DNA of 43,815 bases from Moellerella wisconsensis ATCC 35017 (GCF_001294465.1 NZ_LGAA01000017.1:1-43815), one strand, 5' to 3'; shown: positions 1 to 9,482, counted from the first letter of the stretch. Numbers and translations are program-made. The notes: generated by a model from the letters alone, not told the origin.

Positions 1-2150
1 AAAGTGAGTCATGGAACCACGACTATTGAGGCTAAAGGTGTGGCTAATGTTTTTATACGTCAAGGTAATGGGAAATATAACGCTAATCTCTTAGCCATGG
101 CGAATATCTCGATAATGTCTGGTGATAACAAGGAGAGAAATAAGCTGTATATGTTGGGGGGATTAAATACCCATACTCATCTTGGGCATGGGGATAACCT
201 GTGGTTAGCCGCGGGAGGTCTTAATCTATTAACTCATCAAGGTAATGGCAATTTAACTACATCTGTGGCAGGTGGGGGAAATGTTATTACTAAAATAGGT
301 AACGGTAATATTAAGGCCAATATGCTGGGTATGGGTAATATCCTAACGCAAATTAACCAAGGCGATAGAGAAAAAGAAAATCATTTATGGGCGATTGCTG
401 TAGGTGGAGCCAACATCATTACTAAGCAGGGCGTGGGCGACCTTCAGGCATTTATGGGGGGCGGATTAAATGTATTAACACATCTCGGGGATGGTGAGAG
501 TTTGGGCTTAATGGTGGGGGGAGGGAATATATTAACCAAAGTAGGGCATGGAAATGTCAGTGGCATCATGTTTGGTTTAGGGAACATTTTCACCCAAATT
601 GGTGATGGACGCACGATAGGTATTATGGGGGCGGCGGGTAATATTTTTACCAAAGTCGGTGATGGTCAAATCATTGCTGCGATGCTAGGTGGAGGAAATC
701 TTTTTACCCATATCGGGGTAGGTAATACTTACGCTTTTATGGCGGGCATTGGCAATATTTTCACTAAAGTCAACGACAGTGACAATGAAGATGATGTTAT
801 CGCTTTGATGATAGCTAAAGCGAATATCTTTACTCAGATAGGCCACGGTACGACGGTTATAGTCATGGCGGCAAAAGGTAATATCGCCACTAAAGTTGGA
901 AACGGTTGTATTTTAAATGCCATGTTAGCGGTTGGGAATATTTTTACTCATGTTGGGGATGGTGAGACGTTTTCTATAATGTTGGGAAAAGCTAACGTAT
1001 TGACTAAAGTAGGCGATGGATTTACTGCCGCTTTATTAGCTGGAAGTGCCAATATTTTAACGCATGTACACCGTGGAGACAGTACAACACTCGGTATATT
1101 CCTCGGAAAAATTAATATCATGAATAAAGTTGGCTCGGGGACTTCATTGGGACTGATGTTCGGTGATGCCAATATTATGAACCATATCGGTGACGGTATA
1201 ACGGGCGCATTAGCTATGGGTAAAGCTAATATTATTACCAAAGTTGGTGATGGTTTTATGGGGGCTGTTGCTAAGGCTAAGGGGAATGTAATTACCCATA
1301 TCGGTGATGGCCCGACCGCAGGATTACTTTTTGGTAAAGCGAATATTTTAACCAAAGTGGGAGATGGGGCTTTGGTTGGATTATTGGTTTCAGATGGCGG
1401 TAATGTGATGACGCATTTGAGCCAAAGAGAGCCCAGTAATACCGTCGCTTTTGCTAAAGGAAAAGCCAATTTAATCAATAAAATAGGCAGTGGTTTATCT
1501 ATTAATGCGCTATGGGGAAAAGCTAATATTGCCACACAAATTGGAAATGGTGAACGCTATAATTTTGCTAAAGGGCGCGCCAATATAATCAGCAAAATAG
1601 GAGAGGGACGCGAAATTACGCTGGTTCAAGGTGACGCAAATATCATCACTCATCTTGGCGATGGTGATGATTATGTTGGTACTAAAGGTAAGGCGAATAT
1701 AGTAACTAAGGTAGGCGATGGTCGGCTGATATCTGTCGCTAAAGGGGATTCGAATATTATTAGTCAGATTGGTACGGGGATGGGCGTTAATATTTTGTGG
1801 GGAAAATTAAATATAGCCACTAAAATGGGAAATGGCCTACAAATCAACGTATTAAAAGCTAAAGGAAATATTACTACCACCGTAGGTACCGGGACTAATA
1901 TTGTTGCCGCTTACGGGGATACTCATATAAATACCAAAATTGGCGCTGGGACAGCGATTAATGCGGTATGGGGCAATTATATTTTAACCAGCCACATTGG
2001 CGACGGTATGAATATCGCAGTAATGAAAGGCAAGGGCAATGCCAACATTCATATCGGCGACGGATTAATGATCCACGCCACTTATGCGCGTAATAATATC
2101 GCGATTAAGGTGGGTAATGGCGATTTTTATGCGTTGTCGGTGGCTTCAAA
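1..2150 (+). repeat. MARTX B-type glycine-rich repeats encoded in tandem
   Basis: The protein repeats a 19-20 residue unit of the form GxGxxxxxMxGxxNIxTKVG, giving a DNA periodicity near 60 bp. Units alternate between forms ending in TKVGDG, THIGDG and TQIGNG. Repeats of this class in MARTX toxins are thought to build the structure that carries the effectors across the host plasma membrane. The array is cut by the left edge, so its full length is unknown. Confidence 0.9.
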
Positions 2151-5100
2151 CAATACGCAAAGTAATAAGTTAGCGGCATTGTTCGATAACATAAAACAAT
2201 CGGTGCTCGGAAATGCAGCAAGTCAGGCAATTAATGAGCTTATTAGCGGCAAAAACGCTTTAATATCGGGGAATAGTTCGGGGGTCGATGATATACATAT
2301 CTCACCTGTGCCGGATAAATTGGCTGGATTGATGTTGACGGAAAATACATCGTTAGCTGCACCGCTAGAGTCGTCCTTGACGCATCAACTCAGTGAGTTA
2401 AAAGCTCCCGATTTAGACAGTTTGGCGGAGCAATTTTCTGTTGAAAACGTATCGTCAAATACGACTGCGTTAAATACGACGGAGCGGGTGCAATCCACCA
2501 CTGACAATTCTACTCTGGGCTCTGTTTCACCTGATATTTTACAACCAGTAATGCAAGATAAGCAGGCCGCACTCGAGATACAACAGCGCCTAAATAAAGA
2601 AAAAAATCGTCATTTATCTCATGCACAACTCTCGCTGGATCAATTGAATCATAGCCAGCCGCAGGAATTGGTACACAATGGCGATGAAATACAGCAAAGT
2701 TTACTCGCCAATTCGTCGATATTAAGTGATCAAGCAACAGATATAGCACAACGAGCTATATTCTTTTCTCAGCCAGAAATAACGAATATTCAACAGCCAT
2801 TAAGTTCAGGTATGCATTGGCGTCAGCAATATGCGGCTCAATTTATACATCAAACTCAAGATAAAGCGCAGCAACAACTGGCAGACTCCTCGCAAATATT
2901 AAATACAATTGAACAGCAATTGAGTACCAATTATCGCCAGGTAAAAACGTCGGTGCTCCAATCTGAACAGGCTTTAATTAATACTGAAAGTGATTACACC
3001 GTAATTGAACCAAATATCAATATTACACAGCAACAGGTTGCTCAAAAGGTAGCGCAAGCTGTAGAGCAACAGAATGAGACTAATAACAGCAAAAACCAAG
3101 CGTTAAATCGAAGTACCGCAGCCAAAGATGCAGCCGAACGCCAAATTATCGTAAGTAATAAAAAATTGGCGGCTCAAAGTATCGATGAAGTTAAAGCCTT
3201 GAAGCAGAATGATGATTATCGTCCACAGAGAACGACAGCAACAGTCAGTGGATTAGAGCTTAATAAATTAAATGATGTTGAATTGGAAAATGAAGATTTA
3301 GATGGATCTAGTGAGTCAGAAATCGCACTAAATATTGATTCAGCAGGTATTCGAGCATCAGAGCAACCAATCGATGGCCGATTGAGTAATCAAATTAAAT
3401 TAGATCAGTTTACACCGCTAATTTCAGCGGCTCAGCAAGTTTTATCCCAGACTGAACTGTTTGATCAATCGCTAGCTCCCGAAGGTATCAATCAACGTAG
3501 AAATAGTGCGCTAGCAGAGAATCGTGTTACCAATGATTATTTAGCGCCGCTATGGGAACAAGGAGAGCAGGAGGAAGAATCATCTTCATCAACGCTGATT
3601 GATCACTCAGATCATGAAATCGATTATACGCTTGATGACATTCATCGTTCATTAATACTCGCCGAATCTTCTGTCGACCCTCGCCCGATAAAAAAATTAT
3701 TATCCAGACTAAAACAGTGGCTACCTACATTTTCGGATAATCCTATCAATGATGTAGACTTACTTCAAAAATCAGCCCCGAGAGCACTGCAACATGCGAT
3801 GGCTAATGCGTTAGCTAACCGTTATTTAATTGAAGAACGAATACATGGAGCAGGCGGAGGAAAAGCCTATTTACAGTGGTTAAATTATCTTTTAGAACAG
3901 CAATCTGTTCGAACAACTAAAAGTACGGATATTGATTCAGTAGAACAGCAATTAATTGCTACTTATAATCAACGATATTTATCGGCACAGATAAACTTAT
4001 TATTAACTACACAATCATTAATTCACGCCAATCATCTTAATAAAAGTAACTTACTAGATAACGAAACTATAAAAATAAAAAAACAACACATTGTTGAGCA
4101 TGTAAATCAACAATTTAAACATAATTTAGAACAGAATGGGATGACAAAAAATAATCAGATTAACGGGTTAAATAATGAGGAAGCCAGTTATCAAAAATTA
4201 ATGGATAGCATTAAAAATAGCCAAGAGTCTAGTTATTTTCAGTTAAATTCAAGTCATCAAACACTGGCGATTTCAGTAAATCCTAATTATGAAGGGCAAT
4301 CTGAAGGACAATATATTTATTCGTTATATGATCCTGATATCGGCATTCAATCATTTGATCATTATGCTGATTTTCAGCAAATGACAGATAGACTTTATCA
4401 AGCACCTATTACTAATTATTTTGCCGAACAACATTCTAAAGCGCGAGAACAATCCACTGTGTTAGAGATGGAATATAATCAGTATAAAAACAGTGAGATA
4501 ATAACCTCTGATAGTGTATGGAAACAGGCGATTGAGGGTGAGGCACAGTATGTTATACAGCAGTTACAAGCTCAGAAAAAAGTACTCTCGATAGGAAATA
4601 AAAGTTATGTTCAAATAATTTCTGATGATAATGATATTATTACTGTCGAGTTAACTACACCTACCGAAAAAAAATTACAAATTCAAATCTCAAAAGAAAA
4701 AATTAGGCATATAGAAAAAGGTGAAATATTAGTAGATCGACAAACAAATAATAATACTAAAAATAGTGATATAAAATGTCTAATTAATATCTTAGAAAAG
4801 AACTTAGCAAAAATATTAATTTATAGCCATGCAGAAAAAATAGCTATCAAACCTGCTGTATTTCATCAAGGAATTAATATCGAAGTATTAAAAAATAGCG
4901 ATGTTAATTCTCTTACTTTTAATCCTTGCGATATCTTAGATAAAGTAAATCATGATTTAAATAAATCCTCTACCCTCCTTAGTACTATCGATTTTATAGA
5001 CTTAAAAACATTTATCCCAAATAGTGCAGCAATACACAAAGAATGGCAGGAAATGCTCCGAAATATTAATACCATTAGACAGGTTTATTTTCCTCATGAT

Positions 5101-8100
5101 ATCGCACGATATTTTGCCACATTAAAACAGTACCGCGTAGGTAATTGTGGTGATCGTGCATTGTATGCTGCCCATTTAATTATTAATGATCATAATTATC
5201 AGGGGGAGGTCGAGTTATTAAAATTAACCGGCGATGGTGATCATGTATTCGTACGAATTGGTGGAGATTCACCAGATGCTTTGATCCTTGACCCATGGAC
5301 TGGACGTTATTTTCACCATAGTGTTATGGATCGCATGTTATTTAATCCTAATAACCACAAAATTGAAGTACATCAGACATTTGCACAACTAAAAACACTG
5401 TTTAGTGATTTATCAAAAATCGATATTCTTCAGCAGCAATTAGCGCCTTTAGGACCAAAACGTAAGACCGGATTGAAATTAACTATCACGCCAGAAATGA
5501 CGCCATTTGAAATGCGTAAAGCTGAATATCAACGTCAAGGTATTTTAGTCGCTGAGGGCTCGTTTGGTTTAGTTATTTGCGATCCTAAAGAGCCACATTT
5601 ATTAATTAAGGATATGGGGCAAGCCTATGAATCTGCGGTCAATGAAGCGATATATTTCAATCGGTTTTATGGTGATGGCAGTGCTGATGTACATCGTGAT
5701 GGGCAAGGAAATGTCTATTTAACGATGTTAAAAGTGCCGGGAACAGTTGTTTCTTCGCTTTCTGCACAGCAATTGCCAATCAATGCACGCGAGTTGTATT
5801 TGACGATGGTAGCTGATTTAGCCGATCGCAATATTTACCATCAGGATTTGCATTTAGGCAACGTAATGTACGATGCAGAAAATCAGCGCTTCTGGCCGAT
5901 AGATTTTGAAAGCAGCCAAGATGCTGATCAAAGTAGAAATATTAATTCGCAGATAGCCGTCGCGCAATTTGAACGTGGATTACATTTGCTCGGGGGAGAT
6001 GACGCCTTAAATCAAACATCTGAGCGTTTATTGTATAATAGTCAGGTTGATAATTGGATGCGTATAGATGTTAACTCCACCAATATTATAGGAAATAATT
6101 CTATAAATGATTCAGAAAATCACCCCAGCCAATCGTACCAGTCGCAGTACGACACGCAGCTTATTATCCAATTAGAAAATGATATCACAGTAGCAAAAGC
6201 AGCGGCAAATTTAGCGGGCAAGCACCCTAAAAACACAGTGATTGTGCAGTTAGATAGTACAGGAGATTACCGTGTCGTGTATGGCGATCCCTCGTTAATT
6301 CAAGGCAAAATTCGTTGGCAATTAGTGGGGCATGGGCGAGAGTTAAGCCAAGATAATCATCAAGCTGATCATCGAAGTTTAGCCGGCTATTCGGCTGATC
6401 AATTAGCGGTAAATTTAGCCCGTTTTCAGACTAATTTTCAGGTGAACAATATTTTAGCGCTATCGCCACACAAGATAAGTCTAGTGGGTTGTTCTCTAAT
6501 CGGGGAAGATAAACAGCAAGGGTTTGCTCGTGACTTTATGCAATCACTCGCAGAGCAGCAAATTCGTTGTAAGATATCGGCACGCAATAGTGAAGTTGCT
6601 GTTGATTTATATGGACATAAACAAACCCGTGATGAGTACGGAAAATGGAACAAGAAACATGCGTCGAATAAAGTAGTTTTAGATTGGAACGATAATAATC
6701 ACATAGTGAGTTACCAAGAATCCATTCGTCAGGGAATAGCAGAAGGTGAGATTGATATTCACCGTATGGGGCTTAATCAACAGCCTAAAATTGCCTATGG
6801 TGTCATTGGTGATGATCGTGAAATTTACACCCCTCCACCGCGCTCTGAACCACCGACAGCACCGCAATCTACAGAGGCAGATAAGTCCGTGAGTTATTCC
6901 GGAAATATAGAGGTACAAATTGGCGATGGGGAGAGCACTCTCCTTAATTGGGGAACCAGTAATGCCGTAATCAAAGTTGGTAATGGCGGGGTTAAGGCCG
7001 TTAATTTTGGTGATAATAATTTGCTTCTGCATATTGGCGATGGTGATAGCAAACATAGTATTAATATTGGTGGGTATCAAGCCTTTGAAGGTGCACAGAT
7101 CTTTATTGGGTCGCGCAATATTAGTTTTAATCATGGGCGCAGTAACGATGTGATTTTAATGGCAGAAAAATCTATTCCACTGCCGCCATTAGTTAATCCT
7201 TTTGATGGTGCAGCGCGTATGGCTCAGCAATTACAACAGATAGCCGATGCGGGTGAGCAAAATGGCAGGCTAAAAACTCAGGATCAGCAATGGTTGTTAG
7301 CGGGAGTACAAAAATATTTGCACGAGATGGCAACGCTAGACGGCTACAGCAACGTCGATTACACCACGTTAACCGAGTTAAATTCTCAATATCAGCGCAG
7401 TGGTCGCGGATTAGATGCTGATATTGAAGCTAATCTAAATAAACGATTTAGTCAGTGGCTCAGTGGAAATCCCTCTCAGGCGGACGGGCAAAAGCTTTCG
7501 CGCGCGCAAAAATTACAGCAGCTGAATCAAAAAATAACATTTAATTTTGCGGTCGGTGGCCAGGGCGAGGATATTCAGCTTACTCATGGAAATTGGAATT
7601 TTATATTCGGCGATAATATTCAGTCTATTTTAGACACGAATATCGGCTCGTTGTTTGGCATTATTAGCCAACAATACAGCGCGACAGGGTTACCTAAAAC
7701 CACATGGACTTATGCGATTGATCATATGCCGCGCCAATTTAAACATCGAATGCTACAACGCATGGCGAGTATAAATGCGGATACCACCTTAGCAGATATT
7801 TTTGGCGTGCAATATAGTGCGACGGGCGCGTTGATTTCAATCGACAACCAGCCGCTAGATACACAGGGGATATTGTTAGAACTGAGTGAAATCATGTTCC
7901 AATTTGGCGGCGAGCAGTTAAGTAAATTTACCGATCCACAGGCGATCCTCAATAGCCTGCAAGCTAATCTAGCGTTGGGTCAAGAAGGAATACGTACAAC
8001 GTTGCAACAACATGGATTAATTGAGAAACATAGTGAAATAGCTGCGGATCTCGATAGCATAGATCAGCCATCAGATGATGAAAATCTGCTATTTGATCAT

Positions 8101-9456
8101 CCCCATTCAGCTACGGCATCCACGATAGATTCACAGCCTGAAGCGCGCGATTTTGGTTTTAATTCATTACAACTGCCTAATATTTTTGCCATGCTATTTA
8201 ATCGCGATAAACAGAGTGAAATGGCAACAAAATTAACCGAAATATCCAGTGAATTTACTAAAGACATCTTAAATATGGAGCAAAAAACCGTTGATTTTCT
8301 GCGTCACAGCGGTTTCTTAAAAAATGATGGCGATTTTCATCTTTCGATGGGAAATTACAATTTTAACTGGGGCGGCGATGGTAACGATCTTGGCACCTAT
8401 ACCGGAGATAACAATAATTTTTGGGGAGGGCGGGGGGATGATACATTTTATGGTTCGGGTCTCTCCAATCTGTTTTCTGGCGGGGAAGGCGATGATATAG
8501 GCGTGCTTACTGGCCGAGAAAATACTATGTTTGGTGGCAAGGGCGATGATTTTGGTCTGGTTGCCGGGCGGGTGAATTCGCTATATATGGGCGATGGAAA
8601 TGACAAAGCCTTTGTATTTGGTGAAAATGGCATCATCGAGATGGGGACAGGGGGGGATTACGCGATAGTTTCAGGTAATTTCAATCAAGTTTCGATGCAG
8701 CAAGGGCAAGATTATGCCGTGGTGATAGGTAATAATAATAAATTGAGTTTAGGCGAAGGGAATGATTTAGCCACTATTTTTGGTAATGAAAATCAAATAC
8801 ATGCGCAAGAAGGCCATGATCGACTAAAATTAATGGGCTACCACTCGGTGATCAGTGGAGGGACCGGACGAGATCATTTAATCGCTAGCAATTTATCTAA
8901 ATTCAGTGTGATCGATGGCGGTGAAGACAACGATATTATTTCATTAGGCGGCTATGAAAATCAGTTTTATGGTGGCGGGGGAAGTAATCGTTTTATTGTT
9001 AGCAAGGATATTATCAGTAATCGTGTTATGGATATCCAAGCGAATGATTATATTGTCTTAAAAGGATTAGACCGCCATAACTTAGGCTTTGAGCGTAGTA
9101 ATAATGATTTACGATTATGGTTCAAACGTTTCGAATTACCGCAAGATGCACAACAACAATTTGAATCGCTAGGTATGGTCACATTTGATAATTATTTTGC
9201 TGAAACTCTTGCTACAGAGCGGGCAAAAATAGTGATCCATGCCAATGAGCGAGAGTCAGATAATCAGCGCGATTATATGGCGTTAACTGGCGAGGCGGTG
9301 GATCAATTAGTGAATCTAATGGGACACTCTGGTATCGATTATTCTGCACTTAAGCAGCACTCTGGCTCATTGCTGAACGGTATTGATGAGCAAATAGCTA
9401 TCGGGGTAAATCAGGCTTGGGGAGATGTCGTGCAGCAGCGAGGTTATATGGCTTAG
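1..9456 (+). CDS. rtxA: MARTX multifunctional autoprocessing RTX toxin, 3' part (5' end outside window)
   Basis: The reading frame is open at base 1 and stops with TAG at 9454-9456; about 3150 residues are visible. From the N-terminal side: about 35 glycine-rich repeats of 19-20 residues (nt 1 to about 2150); a long Gln/Asn-rich helical stretch (about 2160-3640); an effector segment (about 3650-6060); the CPD autoprotease (about 6140-6690) with His in VGHGR (6331) and Cys in LVGCSL (6490); a conserved C-terminal region (about 6890-8330); and RTX nonapeptide repeats of GGxGxD type (about 8360-9000). The last 850 residues follow the known Vibrio cholerae RtxA C-terminus closely, including the motif FNFAVGGQG, so the C-terminus looks intact. 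In this family the repeats form a pore, the host metabolite InsP6 activates the CPD, and effectors are cut free inside the host cell. The GTG at position 4 is not the true start. The accessory genes (rtxC, rtxBDE) must lie upstream, outside the window. Confidence 0.95.
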   Translation, partial: KVSHGTTTIEAKGVANVFIRQGNGKYNANLLAMANISIMSGDNKERNKLYMLGGLNTHTHLGHGDNLWLAAGGLNLLTHQGNGNLTTSVAGGGNVITKIGNGNIKANMLGMGNILTQINQGDREKENHLWAIAVGGANIITKQGVGDLQAFMGGGLNVLTHLGDGESLGLMVGGGNILTKVGHGNVSGIMFGLGNIFTQIGDGRTIGIMGAAGNIFTKVGDGQIIAAMLGGGNLFTHIGVGNTYAFMAGIGNIFTKVNDSDNEDDVIALMIAKANIFTQIGHGTTVIVMAAKGNIATKVGNGCILNAMLAVGNIFTHVGDGETFSIMLGKANVLTKVGDGFTAALLAGSANILTHVHRGDSTTLGIFLGKINIMNKVGSGTSLGLMFGDANIMNHIGDGITGALAMGKANIITKVGDGFMGAVAKAKGNVITHIGDGPTAGLLFGKANILTKVGDGALVGLLVSDGGNVMTHLSQREPSNTVAFAKGKANLINKIGSGLSINALWGKANIATQIGNGERYNFAKGRANIISKIGEGREITLVQGDANIITHLGDGDDYVGTKGKANIVTKVGDGRLISVAKGDSNIISQIGTGMGVNILWGKLNIATKMGNGLQINVLKAKGNITTTVGTGTNIVAAYGDTHINTKIGAGTAINAVWGNYILTSHIGDGMNIAVMKGKGNANIHIGDGLMIHATYARNNIAIKVGNGDFYALSVASNNTQSNKLAALFDNIKQSVLGNAASQAINELISGKNALISGNSSGVDDIHISPVPDKLAGLMLTENTSLAAPLESSLTHQLSELKAPDLDSLAEQFSVENVSSNTTALNTTERVQSTTDNSTLGSVSPDILQPVMQDKQAALEIQQRLNKEKNRHLSHAQLSLDQLNHSQPQELVHNGDEIQQSLLANSSILSDQATDIAQRAIFFSQPEITNIQQPLSSGMHWRQQYAAQFIHQTQDKAQQQLADSSQILNTIEQQLSTNYRQVKTSVLQSEQALINTESDYTVIEPNINITQQQVAQKVAQAVEQQNETNNSKNQALNRSTAAKDAAERQIIVSNKKLAAQSIDEVKALKQNDDYRPQRTTATVSGLELNKLNDVELENEDLDGSSESEIALNIDSAGIRASEQPIDGRLSNQIKLDQFTPLISAAQQVLSQTELFDQSLAPEGINQRRNSALAENRVTNDYLAPLWEQGEQEEESSSSTLIDHSDHEIDYTLDDIHRSLILAESSVDPRPIKKLLSRLKQWLPTFSDNPINDVDLLQKSAPRALQHAMANALANRYLIEERIHGAGGGKAYLQWLNYLLEQQSVRTTKSTDIDSVEQQLIATYNQRYLSAQINLLLTTQSLIHANHLNKSNLLDNETIKIKKQHIVEHVNQQFKHNLEQNGMTKNNQINGLNNEEASYQKLMDSIKNSQESSYFQLNSSHQTLAISVNPNYEGQSEGQYIYSLYDPDIGIQSFDHYADFQQMTDRLYQAPITNYFAEQHSKAREQSTVLEMEYNQYKNSEIITSDSVWKQAIEGEAQYVIQQLQAQKKVLSIGNKSYVQIISDDNDIITVELTTPTEKKLQIQISKEKIRHIEKGEILVDRQTNNNTKNSDIKCLINILEKNLAKILIYSHAEKIAIKPAVFHQGINIEVLKNSDVNSLTFNPCDILDKVNHDLNKSSTLLSTIDFIDLKTFIPNSAAIHKEWQEMLRNINTIRQVYFPHDIARYFATLKQYRVGNCGDRALYAAHLIINDHNYQGEVELLKLTGDGDHVFVRIGGDSPDALILDPWTGRYFHHSVMDRMLFNPNNHKIEVHQTFAQLKTLFSDLSKIDILQQQLAPLGPKRKTGLKLTITPEMTPFEMRKAEYQRQGILVAEGSFGLVICDPKEPHLLIKDMGQAYESAVNEAIYFNRFYGDGSADVHRDGQGNVYLTMLKVPGTVVSSLSAQQLPINARELYLTMVADLADRNIYHQDLHLGNVMYDAENQRFWPIDFESSQDADQSRNINSQIAVAQFERGLHLLGGDDALNQTSERLLYNSQVDNWMRIDVNSTNIIGNNSINDSENHPSQSYQSQYDTQLIIQLENDITVAKAAANLAGKHPKNTVIVQLDSTGDYRVVYGDPSLIQGKIRWQLVGHGRELSQDNHQADHRSLAGYSADQLAVNLARFQTNFQVNNILALSPHKISLVGCSLIGEDKQQGFARDFMQSLAEQQIRCKISARNSEVAVDLYGHKQTRDEYGKWNKKHASNKVVLDWNDNNHIVSYQESIRQGIAEGEIDIHRMGLNQQPKIAYGVIGDDREIYTPPPRSEPPTAPQSTEADKSVSYSGNIEVQIGDGESTLLNWGTSNAVIKVGNGGVKAVNFGDNNLLLHIGDGDSKHSINIGGYQAFEGAQIFIGSRNISFNHGRSNDVILMAEKSIPLPPLVNPFDGAARMAQQLQQIADAGEQNGRLKTQDQQWLLAGVQKYLHEMATLDGYSNVDYTTLTELNSQYQRSGRGLDADIEANLNKRFSQWLSGNPSQADGQKLSRAQKLQQLNQKITFNFAVGGQGEDIQLTHGNWNFIFGDNIQSILDTNIGSLFGIISQQYSATGLPKTTWTYAIDHMPRQFKHRMLQRMASINADTTLADIFGVQYSATGALISIDNQPLDTQGILLELSEIMFQFGGEQLSKFTDPQAILNSLQANLALGQEGIRTTLQQHGLIEKHSEIAADLDSIDQPSDDENLLFDHPHSATASTIDSQPEARDFGFNSLQLPNIFAMLFNRDKQSEMATKLTEISSEFTKDILNMEQKTVDFLRHSGFLKNDGDFHLSMGNYNFNWGGDGNDLGTYTGDNNNFWGGRGDDTFYGSGLSNLFSGGEGDDIGVLTGRENTMFGGKGDDFGLVAGRVNSLYMGDGNDKAFVFGENGIIEMGTGGDYAIVSGNFNQVSMQQGQDYAVVIGNNNKLSLGEGNDLATIFGNENQIHAQEGHDRLKLMGYHSVISGGTGRDHLIASNLSKFSVIDGGEDNDIISLGGYENQFYGGGGSNRFIVSKDIISNRVMDIQANDYIVLKGLDRHNLGFERSNNDLRLWFKRFELPQDAQQQFESLGMVTFDNYFAETLATERAKIVIHANERESDNQRDYMALTGEAVDQLVNLMGHSGIDYSALKQHSGSLLNGIDEQIAIGVNQAWGDVVQQRGYMA
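3780..4430 (+). other. Possible degenerate C58 (YopT/LifA-like) peptidase domain inside rtxA
   Basis: Two blocks look like the halves of a C58 papain-like fold. The first reads GAGGGKAYLQW (3847-3879), where the family usually has GxCxG followed by a helix. The second has His (codon 4255, in HQTLAISV) and Asp (codon 4330, in YDPDIG), followed by FDHYADFQQ. The gap of about 133 residues between the blocks is near the Cys-His spacing of YopT. There is no cysteine between about nt 2150 and nt 4770, so the domain, if real, lacks its nucleophile. The assignment is pattern-based and uncertain. Confidence 0.35.
5040..5430 (+). other. Papain-like cysteine protease-type effector domain (PMT-C3/DmX/Mcf-like) inside rtxA
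   Basis: The segment contains a Cys-His-Asp order with compact spacing: Cys codon 5146 in VGNCGDRA, His codon 5242 in GDGDHVFVRI, 32 residues on, and Asp codon 5290 in LILDPW, 16 residues further. This order and spacing resemble the C3 domain of Pasteurella multocida toxin and the cysteine-protease-like MARTX effectors (DmX, MCF). It could be a protease, a deamidase or a transglutaminase; the sequence alone does not decide. Confidence 0.6.
5490..6000 (+). other. OspG/NleH-type protein kinase effector domain inside rtxA
   Basis: Kinase motifs appear in order: a glycine-rich loop AEGSFGLV (about 5552-5575), a lysine in LLIK (codon 5608), a glutamate in AVNEAIYF (5644), the catalytic loop HQDLHLGN with Asp at 5845, and PIDFES with the metal-binding Asp at 5902. 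Line by line this follows Shigella OspG as I recall it: FYGD, then VYLxMLxVPGT, xxIxHxDLxxGNxLYD and FPIDF. As in OspG, the domain is short, with no room for a normal activation loop and full C-lobe. OspG is switched on by E2~ubiquitin conjugates and dampens NF-kB signalling; that function is inferred here, not shown. Confidence 0.85.
6140..6700 (+). other. MARTX cysteine protease domain (CPD, peptidase C80) inside rtxA
   Basis: The segment starts with YDTQLIIQLENDI and holds the catalytic pair His (6331, in WQLVGHGRE) and Cys (6490, in LVGCSLIGE), 53 residues apart, with the downstream element KISARNSEVAVD. These are the conserved elements of the InsP6-activated autoprocessing protease. Both catalytic residues are present, so it is expected to be active and to cut at leucines in the linkers between effector domains. 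Confidence 0.93.
8360..9010 (+). repeat. C-terminal RTX calcium-binding repeats of rtxA
   Basis: Repeats with an 18-residue period include GGDGNDLGT, GGRGDDTFY, GGEGDDIGV and GGKGDDFGL, followed by more diverged copies to about 9010. These nonapeptides bind calcium outside the cell and drive folding after type I secretion. The last ~150 residues after them should hold the secretion signal. Confidence 0.9.
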
Positions 9457-9482
9457 CTTGATGATTAAGTTTGATAGATAAA

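Noticed and set aside
948-1535. 195-residue open frame on the minus strand within rtxA
   Set aside because: It is an antisense shadow of the glycine-rich repeats; its proline-rich repeated product simply mirrors the repeat code and it has no ribosome site.
1-2150. Regular ~60-bp spacing as a possible CRISPR array
   Set aside because: The period comes from in-frame protein repeats with diverged DNA; there are no identical repeats with unique spacers.
6679-7134. 151-residue minus-strand frame opposite rtxA
   Set aside because: It lies wholly inside the CPD-to-C-terminal region of a well-conserved toxin gene and shows no family features.
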